DNA of 64,000 nucleotides, from positions 2,790,001-2,854,000 of the forward strand of contig OZ243107.1 in assembly GCA_965212245.1 (NCBI GenBank). The letters run 5' to 3'. Shown here in pieces: positions 17,733 through 25,691 of the stretch; the first letter of the stretch is position 1, and each line of letters begins with the position of its first letter. The DNA comes from CAKZNE01 sp040222435 (lineage in GTDB: Bacteria > Bacteroidota > Bacteroidia > Flavobacteriales > Schleiferiaceae). The notes below the pieces were generated by a model, which saw only the letters and a program-made list of their open reading frames with translations, did not search any database and was not told where the DNA came from. A program made the position numbers and the translations under genes.

Positions 17733-19829
17733 ATGAAGTTAAAATTACTTCTTGCGTTTTTAATCATTTACTCGGTTGGAGTGAGTGCTCAAAAAGATTC
17801 TTTACCCGCTTTGGAGTGGGCTTCAGCATATGGAGGTATTACGCAATTGCAGATTTGGGATGGAGCAGTAGATAAAGAAGGAAATTTAATTTCAACCGGA
17901 TATTTTTCTGGCACTATGGATTTGGAGCAGGATTCGGGATATTCACCCTTAACAGCTGTGCCTAATGTGTTTGGCAATGGATTTATTCAAAAAACGGATT
18001 CATTAGGTGATTTTGTATGGGGAAAAGGTATTATTGATTCATGTACTCTCGTTTCACCTCTAACAGTTGTGACGGATAAAGATAATTCTATCTTAGTTGG
18101 TGGTTATTATTATGGTTGTGATTCTCTGGATGTTGATCCCGATCCTTCCACTGCTTTTTATCTCAAGGCCGACTCGTTAACGATTCGCATGTTTTTGATC
18201 AAACTGGATGAAAATGGGATGTTTCAATGGGGACTGGAACAGAAAGGAGGCTCTTGTAAACGAGTTGTTTTAGATGAATTGGGTAATATTTATTTGATTG
18301 GCATCTTTACTGGAGACTTTGATAGTAATCCTGATCCAGCCATTACAGATATAATTAGTTCAGCAAACGCTAATGATAGAGATTTTTTTGTGGAGAAACT
18401 TGATCCGAATGGCAATCAACTTTGGATTAGAGTACTTCAGGGGCCGGGCTTTACGGATGTGAATAGTTTGACACTAAATGATAACGGAGACGTTGTCGTG
18501 GCCGGACATATTGCAAATACAGTTGATTTTAATCAAGGTTCAAGCCCTTCCCTGAGTGTTACACCAGAAGCCAGTTATAATGGCTATGTTTTCAGGATGG
18601 ACTCTTTGGGAAATTCTAAGGATGTATTTGTGCTCCAAGGAACTTCTCCTTCCCGTATAATAGACCTGGAAACAGATGACCATAACAATCTTTACATGGT
18701 GGGATGGTATAATGGTACTGATGTAGATTTTGACCCGGGTTCTGGAAACTGGCCGTTGGTTGCCAATGCAACGGGGGGATACTTTATAATGAAAGCCAGT
18801 GAATCTGGTGCTCCAGAGTGGGTTCGCCCCTATGATAATCCACTTAGTTCTATGGGTTTCAGAGAAATTGACCTTAGCCTGGGAAAACGAAATGTTACTT
18901 ACGTAAGTGGTCGTTTGATTCGTAAAAGTGTATATCTCGAACCAGATAACCCTAATGGTACTGTTCTTCAGCATAATAGTAGTTTCCAAGCAATGTTCCA
19001 AGCGGCCTATGACTCAACAGGTATTCTAAGTTGGGCCCATGTCTATGAAGGGGATAATAATGCAGGTACTTGTAGGGTAATCGCTATGGAAGATTATCTC
19101 TATACCCTTGGATACTTTACTAACCACATCTCGCTTGGTACTACTGCACCTTATACATTACAAGGTCAACCAGGTAATTGTCTTATTTTAAAACAAGAGC
19201 TTCCCAAAAACTGCTATCATAAAGACACTACTATTAGTTATTACGCCTGTGACTCCCTGGTAGGTCCGAACGGAATAACATACCATTCCAGTGTGCAATA
19301 CACGGATTCCCTGTTTACTTCGGACTTATGCGATTCATTAGTTACTCATAGGATATTTATTGATTCCCCACCAGGTACAACAGTGGTTATGGATACCATT
19401 TTTAACCGTCTAAGGGTACCCGCAGGTGCAGAATCTTATCAGTGGATTAATTGTGATGCGGATACATTGATCCCCAGGGCCACCGATTATTTCTTTGACG
19501 TCCAGGTACCCGGTAACTATGCCGTGATCGTTACCAATGGTGAATGTACCGATACCTCAGCCTGCGTAGCCAGCCTGGGAATAGGTTTAGCTGAAAATGT
19601 TGCCAGGGAAATGATTTCTATTTATCCCAATCCTACCGATGGAAAACTGCAGGTGGGTAGAGATAAGAAGGAAATACAATATATTCAGATATATGATTTC
19701 TCAGGTAGGTTGCTGCAAAAACTCACAAGTACAAACAAGCTAGATATTTCAAGCTTCCCATCCGGTATTTACATGGTTTCGATAAAGACTATTCAAGGTG
19801 TCGCCACAACCTGGATAATTAAGGAATAA
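17733..19829 (+). CDS. secreted repeat protein with T9SS type A sorting domain
   Basis: 698 residues. A signal peptide (1-20, ending GVSAQ) precedes repeated segments of about 60 residues, each carrying W-G/W-A..., DxxGN and GxFxGTxDFxP-like motifs (for example NLISTGYFSGTMDLE and NIYLIGIFTGDFDSNPDP), as in beta-propeller SBBP-type surface proteins. A linker with CDSL and TDTS segments leads to a T9SS sorting domain from about 628 (ISIYPNPTDG) to the end. The protein should be exported across the outer membrane. A possible minus-7 element TACATTTG lies at 17712-17719, very close to the start. It is convergent with the broken LytTR gene. Confidence 0.82.
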   Translation: MKLKLLLAFLIIYSVGVSAQKDSLPALEWASAYGGITQLQIWDGAVDKEGNLISTGYFSGTMDLEQDSGYSPLTAVPNVFGNGFIQKTDSLGDFVWGKGIIDSCTLVSPLTVVTDKDNSILVGGYYYGCDSLDVDPDPSTAFYLKADSLTIRMFLIKLDENGMFQWGLEQKGGSCKRVVLDELGNIYLIGIFTGDFDSNPDPAITDIISSANANDRDFFVEKLDPNGNQLWIRVLQGPGFTDVNSLTLNDNGDVVVAGHIANTVDFNQGSSPSLSVTPEASYNGYVFRMDSLGNSKDVFVLQGTSPSRIIDLETDDHNNLYMVGWYNGTDVDFDPGSGNWPLVANATGGYFIMKASESGAPEWVRPYDNPLSSMGFREIDLSLGKRNVTYVSGRLIRKSVYLEPDNPNGTVLQHNSSFQAMFQAAYDSTGILSWAHVYEGDNNAGTCRVIAMEDYLYTLGYFTNHISLGTTAPYTLQGQPGNCLILKQELPKNCYHKDTTISYYACDSLVGPNGITYHSSVQYTDSLFTSDLCDSLVTHRIFIDSPPGTTVVMDTIFNRLRVPAGAESYQWINCDADTLIPRATDYFFDVQVPGNYAVIVTNGECTDTSACVASLGIGLAENVAREMISIYPNPTDGKLQVGRDKKEIQYIQIYDFSGRLLQKLTSTNKLDISSFPSGIYMVSIKTIQGVATTWIIKE

Positions 19830-19857
19830 CTAAAATACGAATGATCCTGCGCAAGCT

Positions 19858-20575
19858 TTACCTCTCCATCCACTTCTTAAAGCCCTTTACCCTTCGCTGA
19901 CTTACGATCACCTTTTTTTGAGTGAAAGGTGGAATCAGGAAAAGTTCCAGTTTTCTGTAGGAAGCGGGTTCAAAGTGTTCACATGATTTATAATGGATGA
20001 TCATCTGCCGGTTGACCCTGAAAAATGTGCAAGAGTCCAATTGTCCTTCAATCTCTTCCAGCGGTTGAGAAATCAGGTAACTATCTCCTGTAAAAGTCAT
20101 CAGGTAATTGTATTCATCCTCCCGGTAAAAATAACTGATCTCATCTACCGGTAACGGGATATTCCGGGCACCTTGCGCTACTACAAACAGCTCCTTACCT
20201 GTACGCTCTGTTTCAGGCTTGTGTTCATGACCCCTGCCTGGCCCTCAATATAAAATAATAACACACATAATACAGGTTGAACAACAGTATCATCATGATG
20301 ATAAAAGGCAAAGCATATATGATGTAGTTGGTGTCCTCCAGTATATTCAGCCCGTATACCCGGAAATACATTGTAGCTAAAAAGAAATCCACCAAAGCCG
20401 GGACAAACACCCCTAGCAATATCTGTAGAATAGCACGCACCAAAGGGCGTTCCTCCCAGAGGTAGTTGCGGTCCAACAGTCGGGTTACCCAGGCAATAGA
20501 CTCAATAAGCACCAGGGCAATTATCAGGCTCGCGCCAAACTCTTTATAGAACAATGGGCTGATAAGCTGATGCAC
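19858..20575 (-). pseudogene. broken membrane LytTR regulator (5'-truncated, frameshifted)
   Basis: Read leftward, the first part (20575-20225) encodes about 116 residues with three hydrophobic segments (such as LLGVFVPALVDFFLATMYF and IIYALPFIIMMILLFNLYY). The second part lies in another frame, open from 20244 with no start codon. It encodes a LytTR DNA-binding domain (segments DEISYFYREDEYNYLM, FFRVNRQMIIHY and KVIVSQRRVKGFKKWM). Together they match the membrane-LytTR architecture common in Bacteroidota, interrupted by one frameshift near 20225-20245. The first membrane segment expected for this family is missing, because the gene ends abruptly at about 20575 against a relaxase fragment. 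Confidence 0.75.
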
Positions 20576-20806
20576 ACATTAGGATTAGCGGGGCAACCGC
20601 AGATCCTTGTTGAGCACGTGAAAAACGGTCGCCAACACGCGCACCTGGTGGTGCAACTGACCGATACCGCTACAGGCACGGTTAAACAACTCAGAAACAA
20701 TTACTACAAGCAATCGGCATTGGCGCGCGACTTGGAGCGGGACTTTCAATTAGAACCCACCCCTCAGCGCAAAACGGGCAAAAGCTATGATATGCAGGAA
20801 GCCTAG
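20570..20806 (+). pseudogene. fragment of a MobA/VirD2-type relaxase
   Basis: A 78-codon fragment without its N-terminal catalytic tyrosine region. Residues about 10-65 resemble the central part of conjugative relaxases: ILVEHVKNGRQHAHLVV carries the His-x-His metal-binding pair, followed by a NYYKQSALARDLERDFQLEP segment typical of this family. The frame ends TAG near 20806 and codons beyond are scrambled. It starts at the same point where the LytTR gene is cut, so both lost their 5' ends at one junction. This is a relic of a mobilisable element. Confidence 0.6.
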
Positions 20807-20889
20807 CAGATCAAGAAACAGGGGAGAGGCGTTAAGGAGTACCGGGCGCCTTAGGATATTGTACGAACGGCAAACCAATAGAAAGCATT

Positions 20890-21138
20890 GTGATTTCTTA
20901 TGATCCGGCTCATTATGCCGATAATACCAAATCGGAATATAATAGGCTCACCTTTCCCGATGGTGAATGGGATCAATTTACGGGGCAGAACCGTATTAAC
21001 AATACAAGGGTATTCACAGGAGGTCAGACCGACACCATCCGTCTTAATACCATGAAAATCGTCAGCAATAAGCCGATCAAGAAGAATGGGACGGACATAT
21101 CCATATCCCGGTATAGTGTCAACAGTATCTATGAATAG
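20890..21138 (+). CDS. unknown 82-residue protein or gene tail
   Basis: The frame is open from about 20838 (after TAA) and has only GTG at 20890 as a reasonable start. It ends TAG at 21136-21138. The product is polar and contains SYDPAHYADNTKSEYN and DGEWDQFTGQNRINN; no family, signal peptide or membrane segment is recognised. A terminator-like hairpin follows 54 bases downstream, so this is probably the true 3' end of a gene whose front was lost in the rearrangement next to it. Confidence 0.4.
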   Translation: MISYDPAHYADNTKSEYNRLTFPDGEWDQFTGQNRINNTRVFTGGQTDTIRLNTMKIVSNKPIKKNGTDISISRYSVNSIYE

Positions 21139-21191
21139 CCCTATATTTTTAATTATACAATTAATTGAAAATGTTTTTTTCGGTAATATTG

Positions 21192-21227
21192 ATAAGGGGG
21201 TTTCTTTAAGGAATTCCCTTATTTTTT
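21192..21227 (+). terminator. probable intrinsic terminator
   Basis: A seven-base stem (ATAAGGG at 21192-21198, CCCTTAT at 21216-21222) with an AT-rich loop, followed by a run of T at 21222-21227. It lies after the unknown 82-residue frame and before the next gene. Confidence 0.5.
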
Positions 21228-21257
21228 CAGTGTTTCACTCTAACATTTAAGAACTCC

Positions 21258-22579
21258 ATGAAACGATGGTTGCTTTTTTTTAATCCCGCTGGTCTTTTTG
21301 GGCTGTGCCAAGGAGACAGCGGAGGATGCCCTTTCTTTTAAGAAATCCGACACATTCGAGTGTGAATATGTTGTTGAACCGTTGCCAAGCGGTCAAACGA
21401 TTTACGGCATGCTGGCCAATCCTGACGATATTCAGGAACAAACCCTTGACAGATACCTGTATTTTATTGCGCGGGCTTTGTCGAAGTTTTCATGCGCCCA
21501 TGATGATTTTGCAAGTGCTTACGCAAACATGGCTTTTTCCGTTATTTGGATTCCAATGGACTGCCTTACCCTGACACGGAAGTGGAGGTACAGGATTTAT
21601 ATGTGGAACCCACTTTTGCTTCTTATCTCGATGCCGAATTAACCACTGCCGGTTTGAACTGGGCAACCATTAAGGAACAGTTTATCTGGCATGACATTAC
21701 CTATACCCCGGTTATTTATTTGGAAAACGGGGCAGTGGCCGATTGGAGTTTACCACCCCTGATTGGCATCGGCACCGACCTTGATGTTGACTTGCTGGAT
21801 GAGTTTGCCGATTTTATTCCCGTTTTTGACAATGAATGCAATGAAAATAACGAGTATGAACCCAATGAGGTGATGATCGGGAAAATCGATCCGCTGGCGG
21901 TAACCTCGCACCCTGATCCGCCCGTGATTGAGTCGCAATGTTTGGAGCGCCCTTGCTGATCGTTCAATTGGGATGGGGTAAGGCAAAGAAAGGGCTTGAT
22001 CTGGGTGATCCGTCTGAATATGGCGGAGAAGAACTGGACACCGTTATTCCCGGAAATCCTCCACCTGCGCCCACCGGATGCACATTGGCTCAAACCTACC
22101 AGATCATTCAAGGCTCGTTAGGCGGTCAGCGTTACGAGCGTGGCAAACGCTCCGAATACCAGCTTGAATTGTTCAGCCTGCCCGTTCCCGGTTCCCCAAA
22201 GAAAGGAATCCCCGGAGATTCACGCAGGGAGCATTTAAAACGGGTGCATAAGAATGATAAACACAAAAATATCGGGCTGGATCATGAATATGTGTCCGGG
22301 ATCGGGTTGCGGACATTGAACTATGACATCGGCCCACTGGACGGGGTCAACCCGGATGAATATACCTACTCGGCCACCTATGAATATGACTGGTATGCTA
22401 AAAACCGCAATATCCGCTTTACATCATTTAACGGATATTTGCCGGAACTGCGTTTAAGGCGCAAGGGCGACCATGAACATTATCAGGTGATTTGTATGCC
22501 TCCGCCCGACTGGTGTGAATTTGAAGTGCGTGCATTTACTTTTAAGACCGGACGCGCCATTGTGTTAGCCAAACCATAA
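21258..22579 (+). pseudogene. lipoprotein gene with three frame breaks
   Basis: ATG 21258 begins a lipoprotein signal that leaves frame in a run of eight T (21274-21281). With one T fewer it reads MKRWLLFLIPLVFLGCAKE, lipobox VFLGC. The frame then continues to about 21535, shifts (into RYLDSNGLPYPDTEVEVQDL), shifts again near 21940-21960 (into LIVQLGWGKAKKGLDLGD) and reaches TAA at 22577-22579. Restored, the protein would be about 440 residues. The last part is rich in aromatic and charged residues (TYEYDWYAKNRNIRF, HEHYQVICMPPPDWCEFEV). I recognise no family. Three separate single-base shifts suggest decay rather than programmed events, although sequencing error is possible. Confidence 0.65.
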
Positions 22580-22584
22580 TTTAA

Positions 22585-23115
22585 ATGTACAGGATTAAAA
22601 AGCTTGTATTAAGTATTGCTCTGCTGATGCTGTGGCCGATTATGGCCGGAGCACAGCAATCAGTGATAGGCGTTTACGGTGCGGGAGCCGTTCCGGTCGG
22701 AGAGTTCGGCTATTTTAGCAATATCGGTGTTGGTGGCGGTGTTTCGTATGAGTATTTGATCGGGGCGCGGTTTAGTCTGGGTGCGGAAATTCACTTACTC
22801 CGTTTTGGAGAACAGCAGTTTGTTGATATCCCCATCCTAGTGATGCCCGTGCTGGTCAATGCAGGGTATTATACCGATCTCACCCCAAAGCTCGGCCTGA
22901 TCGGTAAAATAGGGGGCGGGTATTTTATCTATCCCGATTTTGACGAATTGGAAAACGAAGGGTTTGGTGTGTCGGCACAGATCGGCATTGACCGCATTTT
23001 AACCGCCAACCGTACATTCACTCTGATGGCGGGGTATTCCTATGCCCCCGCAGGCCTCATCTCAACCTCGTATGTTTCTCTGATGGCAGGGGTGCAATTT
23101 TTGATCAGCCCGTAA
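22585..23115 (+). CDS. small outer-membrane beta-barrel protein
   Basis: 176 residues. A signal peptide (1-23, ending MAGAQ) is followed by alternating amphipathic strands with glycine and aromatic girdle residues (IGVGGGVSYEYLIGARFSLG, ISTSYVSLMAGVQFLI), the pattern of an eight-stranded porin-like barrel in the OmpW/PorT-like group. It begins 6 bases after the broken lipoprotein gene and is intact, so it may once have been its operon partner. A strong terminator follows. No specific substrate can be named. Confidence 0.7.
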   Translation: MYRIKKLVLSIALLMLWPIMAGAQQSVIGVYGAGAVPVGEFGYFSNIGVGGGVSYEYLIGARFSLGAEIHLLRFGEQQFVDIPILVMPVLVNAGYYTDLTPKLGLIGKIGGGYFIYPDFDELENEGFGVSAQIGIDRILTANRTFTLMAGYSYAPAGLISTSYVSLMAGVQFLISP

Positions 23116-23146
23116 CGTTATTCATGTTCAAGGAAAACGTGTCATT

Positions 23147-23176
23147 AAGCCTGCCTTACAAGGCGGGCTTTTTTAT
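23147..23176 (+). terminator. intrinsic terminator after the barrel gene
   Basis: Stem AAGCCTGCCTT (23147-23157) against AAGGCGGGCTT (23160-23170), one G-T pair and a very small loop, followed by TTTTT. It ends transcription of the outer-membrane barrel gene. Confidence 0.8.
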
Positions 23177-23295
23177 TACATGCGGGCAGGCGAAGGGTTG
23201 AACAGTGCAGCCTAAAATCTTTATCTTGACTAAAAATCCGGTGTGCTAAACTCTTTCAGGATAACCAAGAAATGTTGTCCTTATGTTGTTGCAAT

Positions 23296-23323
23296 AAAAA
23301 AGCCGGAAAAAATTTCCGGCTTT
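23296..23323 (-). terminator. intrinsic terminator of the tRNA-Phe gene
   Basis: Read leftward, AAAGCCGGAAA (23323-23313) pairs perfectly with TTTCCGGCTTT (23309-23299) and is followed by further T residues. It lies 19 bases beyond the tRNA 3' end. Confidence 0.8.
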
Positions 23324-23341
23324 AACCATCTGGTTTTGAGG

Positions 23342-23414
23342 TGGTGCCAGCTGGAATCGAACCAGCGACACAAGGATTTTCAGTCCTTTGCTCTACCAAC
23401 TGAGCTATGGCACC
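23342..23414 (-). tRNA. tRNA-Phe (anticodon GAA)
   Basis: The 73-base cloverleaf on the minus strand starts GGTGCCATAGCTCAGTTGGT. It has acceptor pairing GGTGCCA/TGGCACC, a T-arm GGTTCGATTCC, and an anticodon stem-loop whose loop CTGAAAA gives anticodon GAA. The discriminator is A, and the 3' CCA is not fully encoded. The 3' end points left, toward the accessory region, with its own terminator at 23296-23323. Confidence 0.95.
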
Positions 23415-23429
23415 TCAGTTAAAAAGGCT

Positions 23430-23463
23430 TTGAGTCTATCCCTCGTTTGAGTCTATCCCTCGT
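23430..23463 (+). repeat. 17-base tandem direct repeat (two copies)
   Basis: The unit TTGAGTCTATCCCTCGT occurs twice head to tail, starting at 23430 and 23447, just upstream of the tRNA-Phe gene (on the side of its promoter). A looser third match (GGGTCTGAACTC) follows. It may be a slippage duplication. Confidence 0.85.
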
Positions 23464-23488
23464 CCGGGTCTGAACTCTTCACCTTACT

Positions 23489-23509
23489 CGCAAGTAATAT
23501 TTACTTGCG
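23489..23509. repeat. perfect 9-base inverted repeat
   Basis: CGCAAGTAA and TTACTTGCG separated by TAT. No T tail follows on either strand, so it is not an obvious terminator. It lies between the divergent tRNA-Phe and coaX genes and could be an operator or a structural hairpin. Confidence 0.7.
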
Positions 23510-23563
23510 GGGCGCAAATGTAAAGATTTTTTCAAATTCCGAAAGAAATTTTTGCAAGCTGTT

Positions 23564-23571
23564 TACATTTG
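23564..23571 (+). promoter_or_regulatory. possible minus-7 element upstream of coaX
   Basis: TACATTTG fits the Bacteroidota consensus TAnnTTTG and lies 22 bases before the GTG start of coaX. I see no clear TTG at the expected distance upstream, so only half of the promoter is supported. Confidence 0.4.
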
Positions 23572-23593
23572 TTTCTCAATCAGCTAAAAATCA

Positions 23594-24316
23594 GTGAATC
23601 TAATTATAGACATTGGCAATAGTCAAACTAAAGCAGCACTTTTTGAAAAGGGTAAGCTTAAGGCAAAGCAAGTTTTTTCTGCTTTTGAGGATAATGCCAT
23701 AAGTTCATGGTGGAAGAGTGAAGGTGAACCGAAACAGGGTATTCTTTCTAATGTGGGTAGGAAAGTGAATTGGCCAGCAGTTTGGACATTCCCTGTATTA
23801 GAATTAGATCACCAAACCAAACTTCCGTTTGTAAATGCATACTCTACCCCGGAAACTCTGGGTAAGGACCGGATGGCCTTAACCGCAGCAGCTGTAATGT
23901 TTTATCCCGGGCAAGATTGCCTCATCATAGATGCCGGAACTTGTGTTACCTATGATTTTGTGGATCGAAATAAAACATACCATGGTGGAGGGATAAGCCC
24001 CGGCCTTCATATGCGCTTGAAGTCGTTGCAACATTTTACATCTCGTTTACCATTGGTAAATTACTCCATTGGTTTTGAGTTGATCGGTACCACTACTGCA
24101 ACTTCAATCTTAAGTGGTACCGTGGGAGGTCTGAAAAGAGAAGTGGAAAATACAATAGCCGCCTATCAGAGTCGTTATCCTTCCATGATTACCATCATCA
24201 CCGGAGGAGATGCTAATTTATTTGATGACTTGCTAAAAAATAGCATCTTTGCACCGCCTGATTTTTTGATAACAGGACTAAATCATATTCTGGACTATAA
24301 TGCAGAAAGGCTTTAA
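23594..24316 (+). CDS. coaX: type III pantothenate kinase
   Basis: 240 residues. Phosphorylates pantothenate with ATP, the first step of coenzyme A synthesis, in the cytoplasm. The ASKHA-fold phosphate motif is at the N-terminus (LIIDIGNSQTK, about residues 3-13), followed by TPETLGKDRMA and the second phosphate motif IIDAGTCVTYD (about 113-123), then GGGISPG and a late GG(D)-type adenosine motif (IITGGDA). Length is typical for CoaX. The start is GTG at 23594, directly before the first conserved strand. Its last 17 bases overlap the next gene. Confidence 0.95.
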   Translation: MNLIIDIGNSQTKAALFEKGKLKAKQVFSAFEDNAISSWWKSEGEPKQGILSNVGRKVNWPAVWTFPVLELDHQTKLPFVNAYSTPETLGKDRMALTAAAVMFYPGQDCLIIDAGTCVTYDFVDRNKTYHGGGISPGLHMRLKSLQHFTSRLPLVNYSIGFELIGTTTATSILSGTVGGLKREVENTIAAYQSRYPSMITIITGGDANLFDDLLKNSIFAPPDFLITGLNHILDYNAERL

Positions 24317-25628
24317 CGGGATTTTCGTGGTCCCTTTTTTTGTTTTAACCCTTCACCTCAGTGCTCAGGAGAATTCGGTATCACCCTACTCGAAATTCGG
24401 TTTAGGAGATATGTACCCTGAAACTTACAGCAGAAGTTTAAGCTTTGGGGGAGCCAGCCTGGGACTTTATGACCCTCTTAATATAAACTTCAGTAATCCG
24501 GCCAGCTATTCAGCATTGGAACTGTCCACTTTTGAAGTGGGTTTCCAGGCCGGTAAAGTAGAACAAAAGCAATTGAACCCGGATATAACTCAAGAAAATG
24601 GAAGTGCGGGTTTACGATATCTTGCATTTGGAGTACCGCTTACTGATTGGTGGGGATCTGCTTTAGGTGTTCAGCCGTATAGTTTTAAGGGTTATGGTAT
24701 TACAACAAACCGCATTTTTAATGACTCTATCAATATCACAGACCGGTTTACAGGAAGTGGTGGACTGAACCAGGTGTATTGGGGAAATTCATTTAAAGTA
24801 GCTAAAGGGTTGTCCCTGGGTGTTAATACCCGCTTCATTTTTGGGAAAATAGAAGAAGTAAATTATGTGCTTTGGGATGCTACCCGCTTTTTTAATACAA
24901 AAGTGGAGGAAGAGGCCAGTATAAAGGGTGTTTATTTTGATTATGGTTTACAGTACCGGTATGACTTTGAAAATAATACCAGTCTGGGTATAGGTCTAAC
25001 CTATAGCAACTCCATGTCTCTGAACGCAGAGGTGGGTAATTTTGCCTATAATTTTCTGGGTTCGCCAGGCAGAGAAACCGCTTATGATAGCATTGTAAGC
25101 AGTGGAATTCAAAATGCCTCTATAAAATTGCCCAGCGAATTTGGTGTAGGCTTTACCTATGGAAAAATCCATCCTCAGATTTTAAGTTACAGTTGGGCAG
25201 TGAATGCTGATATAGAAATGTTCAACGGTTCGGAATTTGAGAATTATGATGGTAGCCGTACACTTAATAATTCATATAAGATTCAAGCTGGTAGTTATAT
25301 AATTCCGCGTTTTGCTTTCAAGGGATTGAGCCGCGATAACTCCTACTTAAGTGCAGTGGAATATCGTATAGGCGGTTTTTATGAAAAAACGCCTTATACA
25401 CTTGATGGTATTGATCTGATGAACTATGGCATAACATTTGGGTTAGGCTTACCGATCCGCCAAAAAGGCCTGGGACCGGGAGAAGTTAAAGTTAGCACTA
25501 TAAATACTGGTGTGATGCTGGGACGAAGAGGTACTACAGCCAACGGATTAATTCAGGAAAGCTATCTGAATTTTTATATAGGCGTAACGCTTAATGACAA
25601 GTGGTTTATTAAATATAAGTACAGATAG
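24300..25628 (+). CDS. outer-membrane beta-barrel protein, FadL/PorV-like
   Basis: 442 residues with a signal peptide (about 1-22, ending LSAQ). The N-terminal segment SPYSKFGLGDMYPETYSRSL and the many alternating strands with Gly/Tyr (for example YWGNSFKVAKGLSLGVNTRF) are those of FadL-like 14-strand barrels often annotated as membrane proteins next to coaX in Bacteroidota. The substrate is unknown. The ATG overlaps coaX, so translation is probably coupled. The protein may act in uptake of hydrophobic compounds by analogy with the family, which is inference. Confidence 0.75.
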   Translation: MQKGFNGIFVVPFFVLTLHLSAQENSVSPYSKFGLGDMYPETYSRSLSFGGASLGLYDPLNINFSNPASYSALELSTFEVGFQAGKVEQKQLNPDITQENGSAGLRYLAFGVPLTDWWGSALGVQPYSFKGYGITTNRIFNDSINITDRFTGSGGLNQVYWGNSFKVAKGLSLGVNTRFIFGKIEEVNYVLWDATRFFNTKVEEEASIKGVYFDYGLQYRYDFENNTSLGIGLTYSNSMSLNAEVGNFAYNFLGSPGRETAYDSIVSSGIQNASIKLPSEFGVGFTYGKIHPQILSYSWAVNADIEMFNGSEFENYDGSRTLNNSYKIQAGSYIIPRFAFKGLSRDNSYLSAVEYRIGGFYEKTPYTLDGIDLMNYGITFGLGLPIRQKGLGPGEVKVSTINTGVMLGRRGTTANGLIQESYLNFYIGVTLNDKWFIKYKYR

Positions 25629-25691
25629 ATAATAAGCTGGGTTATACACTCAAACAAATTGTAAAACAAGTACAGATAAATAAACAGGAAA

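Larger units (their letters stand above)
23116..23593. other. boundary segment between accessory and core regions
   Basis: Contains, in order, a rightward terminator, a leftward terminator, the tRNA-Phe gene, a 17-base tandem repeat, a 9-base inverted repeat and a minus-7-like promoter element ahead of coaX. No protein-coding frame of note is seen. Confidence 0.6.

Noticed and set aside
21938..22579. Reading of 21938-22579 as an independent 213-residue gene
   Set aside because: It has no signal or start context and continues the upstream frames; a decayed single lipoprotein gene explains it better.
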